Assembly: GCF_900184935.1 (NCBI RefSeq)
Contig: NZ_FXYE01000001.1
Coordinates: 1,178,001 to 1,242,000 of the forward strand
Source: Actibacterium lipolyticum
Lineage (GTDB): Bacteria > Pseudomonadota > Alphaproteobacteria > Rhodobacterales > Rhodobacteraceae
Length of the DNA stretch: 64,000 nucleotides
Reading direction: 5' to 3'
Below, in pieces: positions 28,283-36,579 of the stretch; position 1 is the stretch's first letter; every line of letters begins with the position of its first letter. Both the position numbers and the translations under genes were made by a program. The notes under the pieces were generated by a model. That model was not told where the DNA came from and did not search any database. It was given only the letters and a program-made list of their open reading frames with translations.

Positions 28283-29110
28283 ATGTTCGACCGGGTGGAT
28301 ACCATAGTCTCGATGCAACGCACGCGCGGGCGTGCCGAAGTGGCGCTGAACGCCGCACCAAACGGTGCGCGGTTGGCACGGCTGCATCAGTCGGGTTCTG
28401 CAAAGGCGATGCTGCCAAAGGTTCATTCGCCACGCCCCGAAATTGTGTTTCTGAACACCGCAGGTGGCCTGACCGGTGGCGACAAGATGCGCTATGCGCT
28501 GACACTGGCACCTGGCGCGAAAGCCACGGCGACAACCCAGACGGCCGAGCGCGCCTATGCTTCTTCGGGTGGTGTTGCTGAGTTGGACGTTGAAATGAGC
28601 GTGGGCGCGGGTGGGGCGCTGGATTGGCTGCCACAAGAAACCATTCTGTTCGAAGACTCGGCGCTTTCGCGGCGCACAACGATGACCCTGCAAGGCGATG
28701 CGCGGTTGTTGATGGTTGAAATGGTCACGCTTGGCCGCGCGGCCATGGGCGAAACGCTAAGCAATATGTTTCTGCAAGACCACCGTTCGGTCACGCGCGA
28801 TGGCACACCGGTTCTTATCGAACCCTTGCGTATGACAACCGAAACGCTGGCCCGGCGGGGCGCGCGTGCCGGATTGCGCGGTGCGCGGGCTTTTGCAACG
28901 CTTGCTCTGATTGCGCCGGGGGCGGAAGATGCGCTTGGGCCATTGCGCGCGGGGCTTGACCACGACGGGGTAGAGGTTGCCGCGTCAGCATGGAATGGAA
29001 AATGCGTCGCGCGGTTTATCGGCGCGGATGCGACCCCGCTGCGCCAAGCAGTCGCGCGGGCAATAACAACACTCCGGGGCGGGCCGCTGCCTCGGGTTTG
29101 GCAAATCTAA
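28283..29110 (+). CDS. ureD: Urease accessory protein UreD
   Basis: The 275-residue protein has the UreD/UreH pattern: [48 protein letters not shown] and [16 protein letters not shown]. UreD binds apo-urease and forms a scaffold with UreF and UreG for GTP-dependent nickel insertion. It is the first gene of the operon, with ureA nine bases downstream. The ATG at 28283 is close to its AGAGG (two bases), so expression may be modest; no better start is visible. Confidence 0.93.
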   Translation: MFDRVDTIVSMQRTRGRAEVALNAAPNGARLARLHQSGSAKAMLPKVHSPRPEIVFLNTAGGLTGGDKMRYALTLAPGAKATATTQTAERAYASSGGVAELDVEMSVGAGGALDWLPQETILFEDSALSRRTTMTLQGDARLLMVEMVTLGRAAMGETLSNMFLQDHRSVTRDGTPVLIEPLRMTTETLARRGARAGLRGARAFATLALIAPGAEDALGPLRAGLDHDGVEVAASAWNGKCVARFIGADATPLRQAVARAITTLRGGPLPRVWQI

Positions 29111-29119
29111 GGGGACGGT

Positions 29120-29422
29120 ATGAACCTGACACCACGGGAAAAGGACAAACTTTTGGTCAGCCTTGCGGCAATGGTCGCACGCGGGCGTTTGGAACGGGGG
29201 GTAAAGCTGAACCACCCCGAAGCCATCGCGCTGATCACCGATTTCGTGGTCGAAGGTGCGCGCGATGGGCGCGCCGTGTCTGATCTGATGGAGGCGGGCG
29301 CACATGTCGTTACTGCGGCGCAATGCATGCCGGGGATCGCTGAAATGATCCATGACGTGCAAGTCGAAGCTACGTTTCCAGACGGCACCAAACTTGTCAC
29401 CGTTCACCACCCGATCCGATAA
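29120..29422 (+). CDS. ureA: Urease subunit gamma
   Basis: The 100-residue protein [20 protein letters not shown] through VTVHHPIR is a typical urease gamma subunit, with [21 protein letters not shown] and [15 protein letters not shown]. It packs with UreB and UreC in the trimer of the (alpha-beta-gamma) complex and holds no nickel. It lies between ureD and the 51-aa His-rich peptide gene; only 10 bases separate it from the latter. Confidence 0.97.
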   Translation: MNLTPREKDKLLVSLAAMVARGRLERGVKLNHPEAIALITDFVVEGARDGRAVSDLMEAGAHVVTAAQCMPGIAEMIHDVQVEATFPDGTKLVTVHHPIR

Positions 29423-29432
29423 GGAGATGACA

Positions 29433-29588
29433 TTGAAAACCGCATTCACTTTCGCCGCACTGACCATCGCAACGCCTGCTTTGGCGCATGATGGTATGCA
29501 TGTTCACCCGCATGGTTTCGGGGCCGCGACGCTTGTTGTGGTTGCGTCCTTGGTGGCTGGTGCCTTCTTCGTGTGGGGGCGAAAATGA
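29433..29588 (+). CDS. Small His-rich membrane peptide in urease operon, function unknown
   Basis: I do not recognise a family for this 51-residue protein. It has a signal-like N-terminus ([18 protein letters not shown]), then [10 protein letters not shown] with four histidines, a hydrophobic helix ([18 protein letters not shown]) and a short RK tail. The His cluster and position between ureA and ureB suggest nickel handling in the periplasm or membrane; the signal peptide plus His start faintly recalls HupE/UreJ nickel permeases, but the rest is missing. TTG at 29433 is chosen because AAGGAG sits six bases upstream; an ATG at 29427 would touch it. The stop overlaps the ureB ATG. Confidence 0.6.
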   Translation: MKTAFTFAALTIATPALAHDGMHVHPHGFGAATLVVVASLVAGAFFVWGRK

Positions 29589-29890
29589 TCCCCGGACAGG
29601 TCTATACGGTTGAGGGTGACATCACCCTGAACGAGGGTCAGGAAGATGTGTTTCTAAGTGTTGCCAACACTGGTGACCGCCCGGTTCAGGTTGGCAGCCA
29701 CTATCATTTTTATGAAACAAACTCCGCGCTTTCGTTTGACCGCGAGGCAGCACGAGGAATGCGCTTGGACATCGCAGCCGGTACGGCCGTTCGGTTTGAG
29801 CCGGGCCAAACACGGAATGTGGCGTTGGTACCCATTGGGGGCGCGCGGCGGATTTTTGGTTTCAACCAAAACGTAATGGGCGACTTGTAA
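29585..29890 (+). CDS. ureB: Urease subunit beta
   Basis: The 101-residue protein begins [18 protein letters not shown] and contains [47 protein letters not shown] and GFNQNVMG, all characteristic of urease beta. It assembles with UreA and UreC and has no metal ligands. The ATG at 29585 overlaps the TGA of the His-rich peptide gene, which fixes the start. Ninety-odd residues is the normal core; there is no fusion to UreA as found in some species. Confidence 0.97.
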   Translation: MIPGQVYTVEGDITLNEGQEDVFLSVANTGDRPVQVGSHYHFYETNSALSFDREAARGMRLDIAAGTAVRFEPGQTRNVALVPIGGARRIFGFNQNVMGDL

Positions 29891-29916
29891 GTAACTACCT
29901 TGAAAGGCTTTTTGAA

Positions 29917-30498
29917 ATGGTTTGCGTTACACCAGTAGGACTTTCCAGCCAGTATTCGAATGCGGTCGAGATGTGGTCAAAGGGCATCGCGATGCAGATG
30001 TCCATGGTCGATGCGTGGTATGACATGGCGCGCCGGTTCAACCCGCTGCTTCCTGCATTTACGTTTGCAGAACTGTCTCATGCGCACGAAACCCCGCTTT
30101 ATTCGCGGGAGCCAAAGCTTTCGGTTGTTCCGTCTGTGAAAAAGACGGCACCCAAAGCGGCGGCCACGACCAAGACTGCGGTAAAGAAGCCCGCGGCTCC
30201 GAAATTGGTTACGCCGAAGGTAAGCGTTGAAAAAGCAGCGGCCCCAGCGGTGAAAACTCCTCCGCCTGTGAAAGCAGAGGCGCCCAAAGCTGCGGCACCT
30301 GCAAAGACGGCTGCCAAGAAACCGGCGACCCGGAAAACGACCGCGGCGAAGGCCAAGGTTGCAGAACCGGCACCGGCCACGCCGAAGCCCGCAGCAAAAA
30401 CCGCGGAGCCTAAGGCGAAAACAGCCGCAAAACGCACATCGTCGACGCGCCGCCGCCGCAAAGCGCCCGCCGCGCCCGCCCAGCCCTTCAAAGAATAG
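29917..30498 (+). CDS. Phasin-like/histone-like basic protein in urease operon, function unknown
   Basis: The 193-residue protein has a 70-residue N-terminal part with aromatic and Met-rich helices (SNAVEMWSKGIAMQMSMVDAWYDM) and a tail of about 120 residues rich in Ala, Lys and Pro (KKTAPKAAATTK, AAKRTSSTRRRRK) resembling histone H1 or phasin tails. I cannot assign a function. AAAGG sits nine bases before the ATG at 29917. It lies between ureB and ureC with two further non-urease genes; the next gene has a related Trp/Met-rich helical region, so the two may act together. Confidence 0.6.
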   Translation: MVCVTPVGLSSQYSNAVEMWSKGIAMQMSMVDAWYDMARRFNPLLPAFTFAELSHAHETPLYSREPKLSVVPSVKKTAPKAAATTKTAVKKPAAPKLVTPKVSVEKAAAPAVKTPPPVKAEAPKAAAPAKTAAKKPATRKTTAAKAKVAEPAPATPKPAAKTAEPKAKTAAKRTSSTRRRRKAPAAPAQPFKE

Positions 30499-30507
30499 GT
30501 GAGGGTG

Positions 30508-30828
30508 ATGAACAAGCAGCCTTCTCCGATTGACCTGTGGCGCATGGGGCTAGAGCTTTGGCACCTGACGGTCGAAACGCAAATGGTCGTCGGGATGCGT
30601 CTGTTGGGGATGGCGGGTATCTGGTCTGTCACGCCCTATGAAAACCGGCGGATGGTCGGTGAAAAAATTCCGGCGTTTTCTAACGCCGCCTTCGCCGCTG
30701 GCCATTCGGTAATGCGTGGAGAGCGGCCGGACCAAGTGCTGTCTGCCGCCATTCGGCCGATACGTGGCAAAACCTATGCTAACTCTCGCCGCTTGTCCCG
30801 ACGTGGCGTGCGGACTTGGCCGAAATGA
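30508..30828 (+). CDS. Small conserved protein, possibly phasin-like, in urease operon
   Basis: The 106-residue protein has an amphipathic N-terminal helix IDLWRMGLELWHLTVETQMV with repeated Trp, then GMRLLGMAGIW, NRRMVGEKIPAF and a basic C-terminus. Similar small proteins in Rhodobacterales are, as I recall, sometimes named antifreeze protein, a name without functional basis here. The pattern resembles phasin-type surface-binding helices, but this is only a resemblance. ATG at 30508 has AGGTGAGG upstream. It is co-transcribed: the stop overlaps the next start by four bases. Confidence 0.6.
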   Translation: MNKQPSPIDLWRMGLELWHLTVETQMVVGMRLLGMAGIWSVTPYENRRMVGEKIPAFSNAAFAAGHSVMRGERPDQVLSAAIRPIRGKTYANSRRLSRRGVRTWPK

Positions 30829-31274
30829 GCGCAGTCGTTGAACTGGATCATTCCTATAAGGTCCCGGCGCGCAAGCTGTGGGCACTGGCCATCGATCTCG
30901 ATGCGTTGGCCGAGGTGTCGAAAAAAGTGGTTCGCTTCACCGGGTTGCCCAGCGGCCAGTGTGAGACGGGGCAAGAGATTGATGTCAAAGTCTCTTTGTT
31001 TGGCCTCTTACCGGCGCAGCCTTATCATATGACAGTCTTGGAATGCGATCACGACACGATGACCCTGCGCAGCAATGAGCAGGGCGCAGGCGTGAAACGT
31101 TGGCAGCATACCTTGACCGTGCGGGAGGATGGAGACACCGCCACCTTGCACGACCGTATTGAAATAGATGCGGGTGTTCTGACCCCGCTGTTTGCCCGCT
31201 GGGCACGTCACCTTTATTCCCAAAGACACAAGCCCCGCCAGCGCCTGCTGGGGCTTCAAGAAGGAGAGCATTAA
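30825..31274 (+). CDS. SRPBCC-fold (START/Bet v 1-like) protein in urease operon
   Basis: The 149-residue protein has the SRPBCC opening pattern: [24 protein letters not shown], then VRFTGLPSG, a [15 protein letters not shown] strand pair and [26 protein letters not shown], given in parts. This fold binds hydrophobic ligands in polyketide cyclases and CoxG-like proteins. The ligand is unknown. The ATG overlaps the preceding stop by four bases and the TAA shares one base with the ureC start (TAATG), so it is translationally linked to both, which argues for a real link with ureC expression. Confidence 0.75.
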   Translation: MSAVVELDHSYKVPARKLWALAIDLDALAEVSKKVVRFTGLPSGQCETGQEIDVKVSLFGLLPAQPYHMTVLECDHDTMTLRSNEQGAGVKRWQHTLTVREDGDTATLHDRIEIDAGVLTPLFARWARHLYSQRHKPRQRLLGLQEGEH

Positions 31275-32983
31275 TGCCCGCCAAAATCTCCCGCGCGACC
31301 TATGCCGATATGTATGGCCCGACTGTTGGTGACAAGGTGCGCCTTGCCGACACCGATTTGATCATCGAGGTCGAAAAAGATCTGACCACCTATGGCGAAG
31401 AGGTGAAGTTCGGCGGCGGCAAGGTGATCCGCGACGGGATGGGGCAGTCGCAAGTCACGCGTGCAGGCGGGGCCATGGATACCGTTATTACCAATGCGTT
31501 GATTGTGGATCACACGGGTATCTACAAAGCGGATGTTGGCCTGAGGGACGGGCAGATCACGAAGATCGGGAAGGCAGGCAATCCCGACACCCAGACGGGC
31601 GTCGATGTGATCATCGGGCCAGGCACAGAGATTATCGCCGGCGAGGGGCGCATTCTGACGGCGGGCGGCTTTGACAGCCACATCCACTTTATCTGTCCTC
31701 AACAGGTCGACGACGCGCTGCATTCGGGCATCACGACGATGTTGGGTGGGGGGACAGGCCCCGCGCATGGCACCTTGGCGACCACATGTACGCCGGGGCC
31801 TTGGCATATTGGGCGGATGCTTCAGGCGCTTGATGCATTGCCGATGAATTTCGGTCTTTCCGGCAAAGGGAATGCAAGTCAGCCCGCGGCCATTGTCGAA
31901 ATGGTAAAAGGTGGCGCCTGTGCGTTGAAGCTGCACGAAGATTGGGGAACCACCCCCGGCGCGATTGATTGCTGTCTGTCGGTTGCTGACGACATGGACG
32001 TGCAGGTTATGATCCACACCGACACGCTGAACGAATCCGGCTTTGTTGAGAATACCGTCGCCGCCATGAAGGGCCGCACGATCCACGCCTTCCATACCGA
32101 AGGTGCCGGGGGTGGCCACGCGCCAGACATTATTAAGGTCGTTGGGGAAAACCACGTTATCCCATCGTCCACGAACCCGACGCGGCCCTATACGGTGAAC
32201 ACGTTGGAAGAGCATCTGGATATGCTGATGGTTTGTCACCACCTTGATAAATCCATCCCCGAAGATGTCGCCTTTGCCGAAAGCCGTATCCGCAAGGAAA
32301 CCATCGCAGCCGAAGATATCTTGCACGACATGGGCGCGTTTTCGATCATCGCGTCTGACAGTCAGGCGATGGGCCGGATCGGCGAGGTGATCATCCGCAC
32401 GTGGCAGACCGCGCATAAGATGAAGGTCCAGCGCGGGCGGCTAAGTGACGAGACCGGCGAAAACGATAACGTCAGGGTCAAGCGCTATATCGCGAAATAT
32501 ACGATCAATCCGGCCATCACCCACGGGATGAGCGCCCACATCGGAAGCATCGAAGAAGGCAAACGCGCCGATTTGGTACTGTGGAGCCCCGCCTTCTTCG
32601 GTGTGAAGCCCGAGATGGTCTTAATCGGTGGCACGATTGCCGTGGCGCAGATGGGTGATCCCAACGCCTCTATCCCGACGCCGCAGCCGGTTTATACCCG
32701 CCCGATGTTCGGTGCACTCGGTCGCTCGCTTGAAAATTCGTCGGTATCGTTTGTGTCGGCCGCGGCGCAGGCAGATGGGATCGGCGCGGCGCTGGGCTTG
32801 CGTAAGCAAACGATGGCGGTGGAAAACACGCGCAATATTGGCAAGTCCGATATGGTGATGAATGCCGCGACGCCCCAGATCGAGGTGAACCCAGAAACCT
32901 ATGAGGTGCGCGCAAATGGCGAGCTGCTGACCTGTGAGCCTGCGGACGAATTGCCAATGGCACAGCGGTATTTCCTGTTCTAA
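31274..32983 (+). CDS. ureC: Urease subunit alpha (catalytic)
   Basis: The 569-residue protein contains the full nickel centre: HIH (His136, His138), the carboxylated lysine (Lys219) in ALKLHEDWG, His in [12 protein letters not shown] and [13 protein letters not shown], and Asp in [11 protein letters not shown]. The mobile flap with catalytic His is in [17 protein letters not shown]. It hydrolyses urea to ammonia and carbamate. Start ATG at 31274 shares a base with the previous stop, with AAGGAGA upstream. Length is standard (about 567). Confidence 0.98.
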   Translation: MPAKISRATYADMYGPTVGDKVRLADTDLIIEVEKDLTTYGEEVKFGGGKVIRDGMGQSQVTRAGGAMDTVITNALIVDHTGIYKADVGLRDGQITKIGKAGNPDTQTGVDVIIGPGTEIIAGEGRILTAGGFDSHIHFICPQQVDDALHSGITTMLGGGTGPAHGTLATTCTPGPWHIGRMLQALDALPMNFGLSGKGNASQPAAIVEMVKGGACALKLHEDWGTTPGAIDCCLSVADDMDVQVMIHTDTLNESGFVENTVAAMKGRTIHAFHTEGAGGGHAPDIIKVVGENHVIPSSTNPTRPYTVNTLEEHLDMLMVCHHLDKSIPEDVAFAESRIRKETIAAEDILHDMGAFSIIASDSQAMGRIGEVIIRTWQTAHKMKVQRGRLSDETGENDNVRVKRYIAKYTINPAITHGMSAHIGSIEEGKRADLVLWSPAFFGVKPEMVLIGGTIAVAQMGDPNASIPTPQPVYTRPMFGALGRSLENSSVSFVSAAAQADGIGAALGLRKQTMAVENTRNIGKSDMVMNAATPQIEVNPETYEVRANGELLTCEPADELPMAQRYFLF

Positions 32984-33067
32984 CCGCGCCGCGCGGTGTT
33001 GGCGAAAAGACGCACTGCTGTGTTGTAACGCATCTTTGGCTTGCTGCATTGCAGCGATGCCTTACCC

Positions 33068-33107
33068 TTTCCCCATGGGAGGAAACCGTCAGGCATGAGG
33101 TTTCCGA
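33068..33107 (+). promoter_or_regulatory. Leader hairpin that covers the ribosome-binding site of the first DUF1127 gene
   Basis: GGAAACC (33081-33087) and GGTTTCC (33099-33105) are a perfect inverted repeat with an 11-base loop; the GAGG ribosome-binding site (33097-33100) lies partly in the 3' arm. A preceding stretch TTTCCCCATGGGAGG resembles TTCCCAAGGGAGG in front of the second DUF1127 gene (33416-33428), so the two leaders look related. Sequestration of the ribosome-binding site would allow temperature- or RNA-mediated control; this is inference. Confidence 0.4.
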
Positions 33108-33329
33108 ATGTCACACGCATATTCAACAGAAACGGGCGCGCAGCTTGATCTTGTCTTTTCCCAAATGGGGCAGGGGTTTAACGCCTATCTTGAACGGCGC
33201 AAAGCGGTTGGGATGGTGCGCGAACTGAACGCCCTGTCAGATTCGGAGCTGGCCCGGCGCGGCCTGCGCCGCATTGATATCGTCGCCCATGTGGCCGCGC
33301 AGATGGGGAAGGGAACGCTGGCCTGTTAG
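33108..33329 (+). CDS. DUF1127-family small protein (first copy)
   Basis: The 73-residue protein ends with the DUF1127 pattern RRKAVGMVRELNALSDSELARRGLRRIDIVAHV, here cited in part, which resembles the YjiS-like helix-turn-helix-like repeat. DUF1127 proteins are small and basic; one from Rhodobacter sphaeroides binds RNA and affects sRNA processing. This one is less arginine-rich than those, so an RNA role is not certain. It sits between ureC and ureE, where other Rhodobacter species carry ureJ. See the leader hairpin at 33068. Confidence 0.75.
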   Translation: MSHAYSTETGAQLDLVFSQMGQGFNAYLERRKAVGMVRELNALSDSELARRGLRRIDIVAHVAAQMGKGTLAC

Positions 33330-33342
33330 TTGACATTGTCAA
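33330..33342 (+). promoter_or_regulatory. Possible -35 element/short palindrome upstream of second DUF1127 gene
   Basis: TTGACATTGTCAA is a short palindrome whose left half equals the consensus -35 hexamer. It follows directly after the first DUF1127 stop. No convincing -10 hexamer is found at 17 bases, so this is a weak candidate for a promoter or a regulator site for the second DUF1127 gene. Confidence 0.3.
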
Positions 33343-33460
33343 TGCTAAGGCGAAACACGCAACCCGGCCATGCAGGATCAGCAATGGAAATGTATGACAT
33401 GCTGACCTATGTTCATTCCCAAGGGAGGGAACCTTGTAGATCGAAACAGGAGTTTCCAAA

Positions 33461-33676
33461 ATGGCACTAACAACTACTGCTCATGGCTTTTCGGGCTTTT
33501 CACTGACTGCACCTTTTGTGGCGTTTGGCCGCGCAATCGTGCGTCTTGCAGAAGCTAATCCGCGCATGCGCCAAATCGAAGAACTGAACAACACGACAGA
33601 CGAGCAATTGGCAGAACGCGGCGTATCCCGTGATGATGTCGTTCGCCACATCTTCCGTGATCGTTTGTACCTGTAA
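33461..33676 (+). CDS. DUF1127-family small protein (second copy)
   Basis: The 71-residue protein shares the DUF1127 C-terminal pattern (ANPRMRQIEELNNTTDEQL, then AERGVSRDDVVRHIF), with the same spacing as the first copy but clearly diverged. CAGGAG is eight bases before the ATG. Two tandem DUF1127 paralogues are inserted in the urease operon between ureC and ureE; they may be controlled separately from urease, since 131 bases precede this one. Confidence 0.7.
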   Translation: MALTTTAHGFSGFSLTAPFVAFGRAIVRLAEANPRMRQIEELNNTTDEQLAERGVSRDDVVRHIFRDRLYL

Positions 33677-33748
33677 TCGCTTTCGGCTTTTACCTGACAT
33701 TCCCGCCGCTTATGCTGCCTCTGAACACACCGTAAACCGGAGAGGCAC

Positions 33749-34243
33749 ATGGCGGCGGAAAGTCCTTGCGCATATAAGATCGCTCGGTGCGGCGAATGGT
33801 CCGGCCCGGCAGTGACGGCGACACTCAGCTATGATGAACGTTTTGTGCGCCGAAAAAGGCTGACCTCTGACTGCGGGTTTTCATTCCGCGTTGATCTGCC
33901 TGAAACAACCAATCTTGAAGCCGACGATGCCTTCCTTCTGGACGACGGGCGGTACGTGGCAGTGAAAGCCGCCGAAGAGGCGTTGCTGGCCGTCAGCGGC
34001 GCTGCGCTGGTCAGGCTTGCGTGGCACATCGGCAATCGCCACACCCCATGTCAAATTGAAGATGACCGTTTGCTGATTCAGCGCGATCACGTGTTGGCCG
34101 ATATGCTTGGTGGCCTTGGCGCAACCATTGAAGAGGTGACCGAACCCTTCACGCCGGAAGGCGGCGCATATGGGCACGGACGCACGATGGGCCATTCCCA
34201 CGGGCCAGACGACGCGCATCACCACCACCATCACCACGATTGA
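33749..34243 (+). CDS. ureE: Urease accessory protein UreE with His-rich tail
   Basis: The 164-residue protein has the UreE N-terminal domain (LSYDERFVRRKRL, the DCGFSFRVDLPE region) and a metal-binding domain with LAWHIGNRHTPCQ and the conserved HVLADMLGGLGA. The C-terminus has HGRTMGHSHGP and then HHHHHHH, a nickel-binding tail. UreE delivers nickel to the UreDFG complex. It starts 72 bases after the second DUF1127 gene. A His tail of this kind can bind several nickel ions, which may compensate for the lack of a visible nickel permease in the operon. Confidence 0.93.
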   Translation: MAAESPCAYKIARCGEWSGPAVTATLSYDERFVRRKRLTSDCGFSFRVDLPETTNLEADDAFLLDDGRYVAVKAAEEALLAVSGAALVRLAWHIGNRHTPCQIEDDRLLIQRDHVLADMLGGLGATIEEVTEPFTPEGGAYGHGRTMGHSHGPDDAHHHHHHHD

Positions 34244-34260
34244 AACCTAGGGGGCAACGA

Positions 34261-34884
34261 ATGAATGCTGACCTCCTGACGTTAACGCAATGGCTCTCTC
34301 CGGCGTTTCCGGTGGGTGGGTTTGCGTATTCGCACGGTTTGGAGCAGGTCATTTCTGTCGGCGAAGTCACAGACGCAGCGTCGTTAGAGGAGTGGCTTAC
34401 CGTCATTCTGGAGGATGGGGCCGGCGCGGTTGACGCGACCCTGTTGTGCCTTGCGCTTGAAGGCGCGGACGTGGCCGAAACCGCGCGCGCATTGGCACCA
34501 TCGCGTGAGCGCCTGGAAGAGGCCGAGGCGCAGGGCCGCGCCTTTGTTGCGACGGTAAACAGCCTTTATGGCAGCGACCTGCCGCCAATGCCGTTGCCTG
34601 TCGCAGTTGGCGTATCAGCCCGCCAGTTGTCGCTTTCAGCGACCGAGGTCGCGTCGCTTTACCTGCATGGCTTTACGTCGAACCTTGTTTCGGCGGCGGT
34701 GCGGTTTGTGCCCTTGGGGCAAACCGACGGTCAGCGTGTCTTGTCAAATCTTCACCCGGTGATCTCCGCAGTTGCTGAAGCTGCGTCAAAGGCCAAGATC
34801 GAAGATATCGCAAGTTCGGCGCTTGGCGCTGATTTGGCCGCTATGAGCCACGAAACTTTGGACGTAAGGATTTTCAAGACATGA
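34261..34884 (+). CDS. ureF: Urease accessory protein UreF
   Basis: The 207-residue protein has the UreF core: [21 protein letters not shown], cited partly, and the late [23 protein letters not shown]. UreF bridges UreD and UreG in the nickel-insertion complex. An apparent extension to a TTG at 34240 has no homology, and ATG at 34261 has AGGGGGC seven bases upstream. The ATG follows the ureE stop after 17 bases, and the stop overlaps ureG by four. Confidence 0.93.
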   Translation: MNADLLTLTQWLSPAFPVGGFAYSHGLEQVISVGEVTDAASLEEWLTVILEDGAGAVDATLLCLALEGADVAETARALAPSRERLEEAEAQGRAFVATVNSLYGSDLPPMPLPVAVGVSARQLSLSATEVASLYLHGFTSNLVSAAVRFVPLGQTDGQRVLSNLHPVISAVAEAASKAKIEDIASSALGADLAAMSHETLDVRIFKT

Positions 34885-35492
34885 GCAGCCCCAACGGCCC
34901 TTTGCGCATTGGTATCGGTGGCCCTGTGGGTGCCGGCAAGACAACGCTGACGGAACAATTGTGCCGTGCGTTGGCACCCAAATATTCGATCGCGGTTATC
35001 ACGAATGATATCTACACCGCCGAAGACGCCGAATACCTAATGCGCGCGCAGGCCTTGCCGATTGAGCGGATCAAAGGTGTCGAAACGGGCGGCTGTCCAC
35101 ACACGGCGATCCGGGAAGACGCGTCGATAAACCTTGCCGCAATCGCAGAGTTTCGAGAGCGTATTCCTGACCTAGATGTTATCCTGATTGAAAGCGGTGG
35201 CGACAATTTGGCGGCGACGTTTAGCCCCGAATTGGCGGATCTGACGCTTTATGTGATCGACACGGCCGCGGGCCAAGACATCCCGCGAAAGAAAGGCCCT
35301 GGGATTACCCGTTCAGACCTGTTGATCATCAATAAGACCGATTTGGCGCCCTATGTCGGGGTCGATACCGATCTGTTGCAAAGTGACGCGCTTGCCGCTC
35401 GTGGCAAACGGCCATTCGTGATGGCCGCCTTGAAAACGGGGATGGGCGTTGACCAAATCGCGGCCTTTATCGAAGCCGAAGGCGGGCTTTAG
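34881..35492 (+). CDS. ureG: Urease accessory GTPase UreG
   Basis: The 203-residue protein has P-loop GPVGAGKTT (residues 14-22), [30 protein letters not shown] with the nickel-binding CPH motif, and [17 protein letters not shown]. UreG is the GTPase that powers nickel transfer. It ends the urease operon with a four-base convergent overlap with the next gene on the opposite strand. The C-terminus ([15 protein letters not shown]) is standard. Confidence 0.96.
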   Translation: MSSPNGPLRIGIGGPVGAGKTTLTEQLCRALAPKYSIAVITNDIYTAEDAEYLMRAQALPIERIKGVETGGCPHTAIREDASINLAAIAEFRERIPDLDVILIESGGDNLAATFSPELADLTLYVIDTAAGQDIPRKKGPGITRSDLLIINKTDLAPYVGVDTDLLQSDALAARGKRPFVMAALKTGMGVDQIAAFIEAEGGL

Positions 35493-36448
35493 CTGGGGCT
35501 TGCCGCCATGGCCGCCCATGGTGTCGGGTGACCCGTGCTGGTGAATTCGTGTTCCAGTTCGGTCAGCCGCTTTTCGAAAACCGGGTCATGCGTGCGCTCA
35601 ACCACGTTTACACACAGGAATGCAGCCAGTTTCTTACGCTCGGCTTGATCCAGAGCGTTCAGAAGGTTGCTTAGGTATTGTGCATTGGTGCGGCGTGCGC
35701 GGAACAGCCGGTGGAAGATCTTTTCGTCCAGAAACCCTTCGCAAGCGGCATCAATCAGTTCTGACAACACGCCCATTTTTTCAAGTTCGCGGGCAATTTC
35801 ATCACCCAAGTAACGGCAACGCAGCTTTGATACGTTGGTTCGCGTGAACAGGGCAGCGTGTGCGGCGTCTTGCCAAATCTGCGGATCGTAAAGAACGAAG
35901 GCCTTTTCGGCAGCATCCAGCATATCGGGGGCATAGGCGTAACGATCTGTGAATGTCAGGCGGCGGTGGCTGGAAAAGCGGGTGTCCCATCCTGTGGTGC
36001 GTGGATCCAGCGTTGCCTGCGGGCTTAACGCGATTACGGTCGCGCCGGGGGCGGCAACGGAAAAAGCAGCGGCCGCATAGCCACACATGCCCTCGCCAAA
36101 AAACACGATCTTGTCGAAGTTATCGAAAAAACCGTCATCCGTCAGGCGGTCAAAGTATTCATAAATTGCCGGGTCGCGGAACCATGTCGGACCTTCGGCC
36201 ATGATTGAAAGTTGGGACCAGCCCGCTTCTTCGGCGAGCGTCCGGCACAGTGGAAGGCCGTCTGCACGATCACGCACACGTTCAGCGCTTTCAAAAGACA
36301 CCAACAACGTGGGCATGTCTTCCAAAAACAAAGCAGAGTGTTTGTTGCCCAAGCGTTCGAACGTGCCCCCAGATATCCCAAGCTCTTCCAGCTTAGAGTA
36401 CCACTCTGCACGCGCCCCACTTTCAGGCTGACCGTAGTCGTCTGGCAT
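35489..36448 (-). CDS. Conserved hypothetical protein, possibly alpha/beta-hydrolase-like
   Basis: The 319-residue protein has no family I can name with confidence. A central [13 protein letters not shown] segment resembles the nucleophile elbow of alpha/beta hydrolases (GxSxG) but with Met where the nucleophile should be. Residues around [11 protein letters not shown] and [13 protein letters not shown] suggest a Rossmann-like core. In roseobacter annotations such proteins are sometimes called phosphoadenosine phosphosulfate reductase; I see no support for that. Its stop overlaps the ureG stop by four bases. It may be part of the glycan region that follows, as it runs in the same direction. 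Confidence 0.5.
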   Translation of the reverse strand: MPDDYGQPESGARAEWYSKLEELGISGGTFERLGNKHSALFLEDMPTLLVSFESAERVRDRADGLPLCRTLAEEAGWSQLSIMAEGPTWFRDPAIYEYFDRLTDDGFFDNFDKIVFFGEGMCGYAAAAFSVAAPGATVIALSPQATLDPRTTGWDTRFSSHRRLTFTDRYAYAPDMLDAAEKAFVLYDPQIWQDAAHAALFTRTNVSKLRCRYLGDEIARELEKMGVLSELIDAACEGFLDEKIFHRLFRARRTNAQYLSNLLNALDQAERKKLAAFLCVNVVERTHDPVFEKRLTELEHEFTSTGHPTPWAAMAASPS

Positions 36449-36579
36449 TCAGTTTTTCTTTCCCTCAGCACCACTGCCACGGCTTGTGGCAAACGTGATG
36501 GTAACACTAACAATCGTTAATTCGCCAGAGAATGGGGCATAAATGGGAAAATGCGATGGGTTTTTAGCGGTTTAGGCGT

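Noticed and set aside
28088-28693. Long N-terminal extension of pyrC
   Set aside because: The extension is read across the divergent promoter region and antisense to ureD, and dihydroorotases start at [14 protein letters not shown].
30099-30632. 177-codon minus-strand frame opposite the basic-tailed urease-operon gene
   Set aside because: Its Ala/Phe/Val-rich composition follows from reading the Ala/Lys-rich tail backwards; there is no start signal.
31271-32416. 381-codon open frame on the minus strand opposite ureC
   Set aside because: It is an antisense shadow of a strongly conserved catalytic gene, with no ribosome-binding site and no recognisable domain.
33384-33470. 28-codon frame ahead of the second DUF1127 gene
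   Set aside because: It has no ribosome-binding site, overlaps the next gene's start and shows no coding character.
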